Under the pieces are notes generated by a model. The model saw nothing but the letters and a program-made list of their open reading frames with translations, searched no databases and was not told the origin of the DNA. A DNA stretch of 64,000 nucleotides from positions 51,604,066-51,668,065 of the forward strand of contig CAMGYJ010000006.1 in NCBI GenBank assembly GCA_946122785.1, given 5' to 3'. Shown piece by piece: positions 57,186-64,000 of this stretch. Made by a program: the position numbers and the translations under genes. The stretch comes from Linum tenue. Taxonomy: Eukaryota > Streptophyta > Magnoliopsida > Malpighiales > Linaceae. The first letter of the stretch is position 1; each line of letters starts with the position of its first letter.

Positions 57186-60100
57186 ATGGCGGAACTGAGA
57201 GATCTGGTGGGTTCTCTGGCCACCTCCAGTGCAAATAAATTCAATAACATTGAGCAGTTCATGGAGAAAGCTTCAGGCAAGTTCTTGGAGCTAGAAGCTG
57301 GTCAGAGAAACACACAGGCTGTGCTGCGAGATATACAGACCCAGCTTGGTGGTGTTGCCCAGGCTGTTGCTCGGAGGACTCCAGGCACCTTGCCTGGCCA
57401 GACCATCCCTCACCCGCAGGACCCGGATGCCAACTTGAGTGCCATCACAACCAGGAGTGGCAAGGTGACTGCCGATCCACCTGTTCGGGCAGAGGAGAGA
57501 GAGACCCCTGCTTCAGCACTTCCATCTAATCAGGAAGAAATGGAGAAGGAGGTTGAGGTGCCTGCTCCTAAACCACAACTAGTGGTGAAGGAGTATGTAC
57601 ACCAACTTCCCTTTCCTACTCGGTTGCACAAGGACCGACTGGAGACTGAGTTTGCCAAATTCATGGCAATGCTGAAGCAGGTGAATATTAGCATGCCCTT
57701 CGTGGAGGCATTATCGAAGATGCCCAAGTATGCCAAGTTCATGAAGAATCTCCTCGCCAACAAGAGGAAGCTTGGGGAGTTGTCCACGGTGATGCTAAAT
57801 GAGGAGTGTTCTGCCATCCTGCAGAACAAACTACCAGAGAAGCGAAAAGACCCAGGGAGTTTCACTATCCCTTGCATGATTGGTAGTTTGCATGTAGGGA
57901 AGTCCTTGGCGGATTTAGGTGCTAGCATTAATGTCATTCCATATTCACTGTTTAAGAAGCTAGGCTTAGGTGAACCCAGTAATACTAGGATGAGCATCCA
58001 GCTTGCTAATAGATCTATTGTGCATCCTAGGGGTATAGCAGAGGACTTGATAGTCGCAGTAGGGCCATTTTCATATCCTGTTGATTTTGTGATCTTGGAC
58101 ATAAATGAGGATGTTGATGTGCCATTGATACTGGGTAGACCTTTTCTCGCCACCGCCAAGGCGCTGATTGATGTTAATGATGGAAAACTGATTTTAAGAG
58201 CTGGGGGTGAACAAATCACCTTCTCTGTTTCTGATAATATGAAACACCCCCAACTCCATGATGATCTTGATTACTGTGATGTTGTTGCTGATTTTGAGAC
58301 CGCACTCGCCATCACGAGTGCGGGTACTGATGATTTCCTTGAGCGTTGTCTTTTGCTAGGGGAACAGGCATCATAGGATATGCAACTGGGGGAGCAGCTT
58401 GCGGAGCTGGACGAGGCTGTGAGCGAGGGGCGAGAGATACTATTCAAGCCGATCCCCATCTCGCCCCGGCTCGTTACATCATTGGAGGAGCCACCAGAAT
58501 TGGAGCTTAAACCCCTCCCATCTCACCTGGAGTATGCTTTTCTCCGGGAGGGGAATAAGCTCCCGGTGATTATTAGCTCGGATCTGACACCCGAGCAGAA
58601 GAGCAGGCTGGTGGCTCTACTGCAGAAGTATGCACGGGCCATGGCATGGAAGATCACCGACATCAGAGGCATTAGCCCATCCTTCTGCTCTCACAGAATC
58701 TTGATGGAGGATGAGGTTAAGCCAGTCAGGCAGCCACAGAGGAGATTGTCTCCTAACTTGGAGGCAGTGGTCATGGCAGAGATTGTGAAGCTCATGGATG
58801 CAGGGATCATCTTTGCTATATCTGATAGCAAGTGGGTCAGCCCCACTCAGGTGGTCCCGAAGAAAGGCGGGATGATCGTGGTCCCGAATGAGAAGAAGGA
58901 GTTGATCCCGATGCGGACTGTGACCGGCTGGAGAGTCTGCATCGATTACCGGCGCCCGAACGACGCCACCAGGAAAGATCATTTCCCCCTACCTTTCATT
59001 GATCAGATGCTGGAGAGGTTGGCTGGCCATGAGTTCTATTGCTTTCTGGATGGCATGTCTGGTTACTTCCAGATTCCTATTGCACCGGAGAATCATGCGA
59101 AGACCACATTCACTTGCCCCTTCGGCACTTTTGCTTACCGGAGGATTCCATTTGGGCTGTGTAATGCACCGGCGACCTTCCAGAGATGCATGCTGGCGAT
59201 CTTCGACCGACGGGTTGGAGAGATCATGGAAGTCTTCATGGATGATTTTTCGGTATATGGAGACTCTTTCACTCACTGTCTCCATAACCTGGAACTCGTT
59301 CTGAAGAGGTGCGAGGAGACTAATCTGGCACTCAGCTGGGAGAAGTGCCATTTTATGGTTCGTGAAGGTATTGTGCTCGGGCACAAGATCTCCAAGCAGG
59401 GGATTGAGGTAGATCGCGCGAAGATTGAGACAATCAGTCAGCTACCTCCTCCCGTTTCTGTGAAGGGGATTCGCAGCTTTCTGGGTCATGCAGGCTTTTA
59501 CCGGCGCTTCATCAAAGATTTCTCGAAGATTGCCCTGCCTTTGACCAAGCTACTGGAGAAGGATGCGCCATTCCAGTTCACTCCCGAGTGCACAGCTGCA
59601 TTTGAGACTCTGAAGGAGAAGCTTACCCATGCCCTTATCATGGTGACTCCTGACTGGTCTCTTCCTTTTGAGCTGATGTGCGATGCGAGTGACTATGCAG
59701 TCGGAGCAGTTCTGGGTCAGAGACGCGAGAAACACTTCCAGCCCATCTACTACGCGTCGAAGACCTTGAACGATGCACAGGAGAACTACACCACCACAGA
59801 GAAGGAGCTCCTCGCTGTGGTGTATGCGTTTGACAAGTTCCGACCCTATCTGGTGCTCTCTCATGTGGTGGTCTACACTGACCACTCGGCGATTCGCTAC
59901 CTGATGAGCAAGGCTGATGCAAAGCCTAGGCTCATCCGATGGATCCTGCTGCTGCAGGAGTTTGATATCGAGATCCGGGACAAGAAAGGAGCCGAGAATG
60001 TTGCTGCAGATCATCTCTCACGGTTGGAAGCCCCTCCGGTGGACAACTTCGTGGAAGAGATCGACGACTCCTTCCCGGGTGAGCGATTGCTGGCGATGAC

Positions 60101-60645
60101 ACTGGTGGACAGCGTGGTCCCTTAGTATTCTGACTTTGCCAATTATCTTGTGGGCAAGCAGTTACCCAAGGGGATGGCTACTCATGCAAAGCGCAAGTTC
60201 TTCTCCGATCTGAAGCACTACTTCTGGGAGGATCCTTACCTCTTCAGAATCGGAGCAGATGGCGTGATCCGGCGCTGTGTCATGGAGCATGAGATGGGAG
60301 ACATCCGTCTCAATGTCACGAGGGACCTACTGGAGGTCATCATGGAGGAACCCGCTCTACAAAGAGCGCACCAAACGTCTCCACGATGCTAGGTTGAGGG
60401 GCCCGAAGGAGTTTCAGGTAGGTGATCGTGTTCTGCTCTTCAATGCACGCCTGAAACTCTTTCCGGGAAAGCTCCATTCGAGGTGGTCGGGACCCTTCTC
60501 GGTCACCCAAGTTTTCCCGCACGGTGCGGTGGAGATCAGCAATGCTCAAACCGAGCCATTCAAGGTGAATGGCCACCTCCTCAAGTTGTATTTGGGAGAT
60601 GCTGTCGAGCGCACAGAGCTGCTGATCAAGCTCGAGGACCCTTAG
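57186..60645 (+). pseudogene. G2 protease-RT-RNase H with defective integrase
   Basis: Frame 57186-58376 has the protease (SLADLGASINVIPY, PLILGRPFLATA) and ends in a TAG after GEQAS where G1 has Gln. Frame 58380-60125 has the reverse transcriptase, with WRVCIDYRRPNDATRKDHFP and catalytic VFMDDFSVYG (~59240), and RNase H (CDASDYAVGAVLGQR, TDHSAIRYLM). It ends in a TAG at 60123 where a Trp is expected (P-*-YSDFANYL). Then come the integrase N-terminal YFWEDPYLFRIGADGVIRRC, a deletion of the whole DDE core at ~60290-60355, and the C-terminal VLLFNARLKLFPGKL, to a stop at 60645. Two point stops and the integrase deletion make this copy inactive. Confidence 0.85.
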
Positions 60646-60885
60646 TTCCTCTACTGGCGTCCAGCTAAAAGACGGTAAAGAAGCACTTGTGGGGAGGCAA
60701 CCCCACCACGGTTTGCATTTCTATCTTTTTTTCCTTTTCATTTTTGTCGTTTTCGAGTCATTGAGTCTGTTTGGAGTCTTTCTGGAATGTTTCTCGTGCC
60801 CCGGATGGTCTATTTTGGTCTATGTCGGTGTATTTTTTGAACCGGGGCACGTTTGGGTTTGGATGTTCGAATTTGCAGCTCAAAA
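60646..60885 (+). other. G2 spacer after pol, conserved with G1
   Basis: The segment after the pol stop (GGCGTCCAGCTAAAAGACGG, then GGGAGGCAACCCCACC) is nearly identical in G1 (45060-45120, reverse). No gene. Confidence 0.6.
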
Positions 60886-61126
60886 ACTACGGGCAAGGGG
60901 GGACAAATTACGGTCGTAATCCATCTACCCCCTGCCCGTAATTAATTCATGAGAGGAAAACAGGCTCGGCATAGAAATTACGGGCAAGGGGGTGAGAATT
61001 ACGGTCGTAATTTTAACCACCCCTGCCCGTAGTTCGATCAGAGGGGGCAGATTACTCTCGGCCATAAAATTACGGGCAAGGCCAGGGGTAATTACGACCG
61101 TAATCCTGCCCGTAATTACCCCCGAG
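60886..61126 (+). repeat. Palindrome cluster C2 upstream of the G2 extra ORF
   Basis: Three half-full-half modules (about 60886-60945, 60976-61030, 61066-61120): TTACGGGCA, AATTACGGTCGTAATT or its ACGACCGT form, then TGCCCGTAAT. Same word as in the G2 LTR. Confidence 0.9.
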
Positions 61127-61131
61127 AGCAG

Positions 61132-61139
61132 TTTAAAAA
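61132..61139 (+). promoter_or_regulatory. TATA-like box of the G2 internal unit
   Basis: TTTAAAAA within GAGCAGTTTAAAAACTGCTC, 14 nt after the last half-site. The leader exon would run to 61604. Confidence 0.45.
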
Positions 61140-61604
61140 CTGCTCGGCCGCGTTCCCCCCTCTCTCTCCCCCATTTGTTCTGGTCAGTTTCTCTCTCCTC
61201 TCACCGGAAAGTCGAACCACTCTCTTCTCCGATGGTTTTCCGGCCATATCTCGCTCACCGGAGGTCCAAATTAATTCCGAGACCACCCCCATGCTCCTCT
61301 CGTCGGCGGCCACAAGTCTATACCAGTGGGGTCGAGTTTCATGGTGGTTTGGGTCGCCGGAAAACCGCGACCCTTCGGTGTTGCTCCGGCCCGATCTCCC
61401 TCCTCGGACCTCCGATCGAGAAACCGCGACCACCACCGCGTTCCTGGTACTTGGGGCTTCATTCCCCAAAGTTTTGGGTCAGTTTGGCTCCGGTGAAGTC
61501 GCCGGCGATGAAACTCTGGCGAGCCTCCCGGCGAGTTTCCCGGCGATTTTTGTGGTCTCTCGGTCTTCCCTCACCTTCCCCACGATATCCTCTTGTGCCT
61601 CCAG

Positions 61605-62004
61605 GTTTGTTTCTATACTTTTACTTGTCATTTTTGGAGGATTGATATTGTGGGTTTAGTGAGGAATTTCGTGAATTGGTTTGTGCTTGAATTAATTCGG
61701 TAGGCCTACATTGTTGCTTGCTTTGTTTGTTCATCTTTCGGTTGGCCTACCGAGTAATATGAGTTGTGATTTTCCCGCTTGGAGCCTAATTTGCTGTCCG
61801 CGTTTATAATCCGAGGGCTCCAAGTGCGTTTGAGTTTCTGTGAATGGTGAATGATTCTGATTGGTTGTGAATGTTTTTCCTTTCTCGGGGCCTAGTCCAC
61901 TGTCCGAATTTATGATTCGAGGGCCCCGGGTGAGGATGATTGTGACCTCACCATTGACGAATTTCCATGTATGTTGTTGGGTTTCTGCTGTTTTGTGGCT
62001 GCAG
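61605..62004 (+). other. Leader intron of the G2 extra ORF, with two structured hairpins
   Basis: Donor TTGTGCCTCCAG/GTTTGT, acceptor GTGGCTGCAG. Two hairpins with 9-bp stems lie inside: arms 61778-61786 with 61816-61824, and 61884-61892 with 61922-61930. The second stem differs from the first by paired changes. Confidence 0.6.
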
Positions 62005-62008
62005 GAAA

Positions 62009-63229
62009 ATGAACACGTACTTGAACCTGCTCGACGCCGACCAGAGGAAGACTTTGCGGGACATCCGACGCCGCAAAGTCGTTCAGCACCACTACCTCGA
62101 TTGGAGGGTCTTCGAAGAGCTGGGTGCTCGCGAGGCAATGGAGGCTGCCATCCGCGCTTTCTCTTGGCGCCGCCTCCTCTGCCTTGCTGAGCCGGTTTAT
62201 CAGGAGCTCCTCTAGGAGTTCTACTCCACCTTCGAGCATTTCCGGACCCACGCGGGCTCGCACGGCAACGCCATCCAGTTCCGACTCGGAGGGGAGTTCT
62301 ACTCCCTTAGCTATGACGACTTTGGTCGGGCACTGGGGCTCCTTCCACCATTCCCCTGTCACCTGGCAATCGAGGAGCCCGACAGTCCCATCTTTCGGGA
62401 CCAGCAGTTCTTTGAGAGGATCTGCCTCCCGGAGTTTGCAGGAGCTATTTTCACACCGGGCAACACCACGGCTACTCAGCTGCGACCAGAGTGGCGCATC
62501 ATCAACCAGTTGTTGGGGAAATCCTACACCCCCAGCGAGGGCTCCACCAGTCATCTTCAGCTCCGCACCATGCATTGCCTGCACTCCATGAGCCACGAGG
62601 TGGACAACCTCCATCTGTCCTCTCTCATCGCCAGGACCGTTGCCAAGGCTGCTCGGTGTAATCGACCCCTGGCGTGTGGGCCGGTGGTCACTGCCCTGGC
62701 ACGGTACTACAACGCCGACCTCTCCGGGTTCACTCTCATCCAGGAGGCGACGCCATTCTCCAGGGAGACCCTCCGGCGCCAGCTGATACTGGAGCGCGAC
62801 GGGAACGTGGTCTGGATCAGGGGCCTTCCTCGCCCTGTTCCTCGTGCACCAGAGGGTGAGGAGCTACCCGAGGCTAGTGATGCTGCAGCCCGTCGGACCA
62901 CTCGTCGGACGAGGACTCGGCCCACCCCCTCTGCACCTGGCGACTCCACTTCCGCTGCCGGCCCGTCTGCTGCGGCGCCCACCACCTACATTGCCGAGCA
63001 GCTGGCAGCCATTTCCCGCCAGAACGAGCAGATCCTAGCTGGCCAGGAGCACATCAACGCCCGCCTCGACCGTGAGCGCGATGGTCGCCGCCGCATCATT
63101 TCAGCTCAGCATTACATGATGAGCTACTGGAACATGGATCCTGCTGATGTGAGCTACCCTTGGGAGGCGTCCCCAGGGCATGGAGACTACTACCCGCCTC
63201 CCACTGGCGATGGAGGCGACGAGCTGTGA
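62009..63229 (+). pseudogene. G2 extra ORF, homologue of the 9004 gene
   Basis: ATG 62009 lies four bases after a splice acceptor. It is 407 codons including the stop, with one in-frame TAG at 62213-62215 (codon 69, inside the conserved VYQEL..EF phrase). Landmarks: YLDWRVFEELGA, FRLGGEFYSLSYDDFGRAL, WRIINQLLGKSYTP, NLHLSSLIARTVAK, VVTALARYYN. A Pro/Ala-rich linker leads to a coiled segment AISRQNEQILAGQEHINARL and then PWEASP, both also in the 9004 protein. No membrane segment. Apart from the TAG the frame is open, so the stop may be recent. Confidence 0.75.
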
Positions 63230-64000
63230 TCTGGTTTTGCCAGCCCGTCGAGTTGGGGCTTGGCTTTTGTCTATCTTTCCAGACTTAGACTCCGTATTGT
63301 GTTTGGTTTTTCTTTCTTGTTCCCGTTGTGTGGATTGTAGACTTGGAACTATGTTTTATTTCACCCCATGTGTGTGTTTTGTTGGTTCTAGCTGTGTGCC
63401 CGTCGGACTGGTCCTTGTCCAGTCCTCTGCTTTTGAGTGGTCCGCCATCCAGTCCCCGTTCCTGACCACTGTTTCACGGTAACATCGTTCCCCTTCCCTC
63501 GGCTCCATTGAGGACACTGTCGCATTTAAGTGTGGGGGGGTTCTTTGTATTTATTGGAACGTATATATGGGTGCTTGGAGCCTAGTCCGCTGTCCGAATC
63601 TTACGATTTGAGGGCTCCAAGTACTGCTGTTTGATCATATTAGCACTGTGTTTTGATTGATGAATTGAATGGTTTTCGGATTAATGCATAACAACTTGTT
63701 GGTGACTAGGACAACCTATGATGAGGGCTGAGATGTGCAGTAGAACGATGTAGGGGTTCAGTTTTCAACTGTTTGCTTACCAATTGTGACTTGATCTGAT
63801 CACTTGTTCTTGACAGTCGTTTATGCATCTAGTTCAAGGTATCAGAATGTGAGATAGAGCATATAGGTAGCCATGTGAGATTTGAGCCTGCTCGTTTCTT
63901 TCTTGTGCGATAGATTCCTCTTCCATGATGTGTAGCATTCACGTTGTCATTAGCTAAGATGATGGGGGCATAGGATTAGCCCACGCCCAAAACTGACTGT
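63230..64000 (+). other. G2 3' UTR (partial)
   Basis: Non-coding. A polypurine-like tract TTTAAGTGTGGGGGGG lies at 63525-63540. The conserved hairpin follows (arms 63574-63582 and 63613-63621). The sequence then tracks the G1 3' UTR in order until the window ends. Confidence 0.7.

Larger units (their letters stand above)
54558..64000 (+). mobile_element. G2: Athila-like Ty3/gypsy element, plus strand, runs off the window
   Basis: Inserted in G1 gag; the putative left target duplication is ACACC (54553-54557). Order: 5' LTR, primer site, gag, protease-RT-RNase H, shortened integrase, palindrome cluster, leader and intron, extra ORF, 3' UTR. The 3' LTR is not reached: G1 has ~1.5 kb between the equivalent of 63540 and its LTR. 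Confidence 0.9.

Noticed and set aside
63525..64000. Start of the G2 3' LTR after the purine tract
   Set aside because: The sequence after the tract does not begin TGATAG and instead matches the G1 3' UTR, which runs ~1.5 kb further before its LTR.

Overview
The window is repeat-rich nuclear DNA of a flowering plant, most likely a eudicot; I do not assign a genus. The evidence is GT-AG introns, Ty1/copia and Ty3/gypsy elements with plant-type primer sites, an L1-type LINE, several hAT-like elements with 8-bp target duplications, and two host gene families: a B3-domain gene and an NRT2.5-like nitrate transporter. No RNA genes, operons or CRISPR arrays were seen.

Region 1 (about 0.3-13.9 kb) carries two plus-strand intron-containing genes inside repeats. 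The first encodes a protein with a C48/ULP1 protease domain whose His, Asp, Gln and Cys are all visible. The second (9004-11465) encodes a protein like the plant transposon-protein/mobile-domain family, with a long acidic repeat tail. Four clusters of palindromes based on TCACGGCCGTGA, and two long tandem arrays (81 bp and 76 bp units), surround them. No transposase was seen.

Region 2 (14-33.4 kb) is nested transposon debris: hAT-like elements, a truncated copia, a decayed L1 LINE, and a structurally complete copia (23703-28962, TSD GATCC) that sits in the promoter of a small minus-strand gene fragment. A 2.6-kb hAT-like element, a SINE split by a hAT-like element, and a MITE follow. Region 3 (33.4-39.36 kb) holds host genes: a duplicated B3 unit, a 1.33-kb tandem duplication with a hAT-like insertion in one copy only, and exons 2-3 of an NRT2.5-like gene on the minus strand.

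Region 4 (39.36-64 kb) is a nest of Ty3/gypsy elements lying in the NRT2.5 intron. G1 (Athila-like, minus) begins at 39360. A Tekay-like LTR derivative (45716-51073) replaces part of its pol. A second Athila-like element, G2 (plus), is inserted in G1 gag at 54557/54558 and runs off the window. Both have a gypsy gag-pol plus an extra ORF downstream.

The main observation links regions 1 and 4. The gene at 9004, the extra ORF of G1 and the extra ORF of G2 encode homologous proteins. Each of the three elements has its own palindrome word (TCACGGCCGTGA, CACACGGCCGTGTG, AATTACGRYCGTAATT) arranged as half-site, full palindrome, half-site. In each case such modules lie just upstream of a TATA-like box, a leader exon and an intron whose acceptor is a few bases before the ORF start codon. 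In G1 and G2 the modules also occur in the LTR. This looks like a protein with matched DNA sites that has diverged in parallel in three mobile elements. G1 and G2 also share a two-stem RNA-like hairpin with compensatory base changes.
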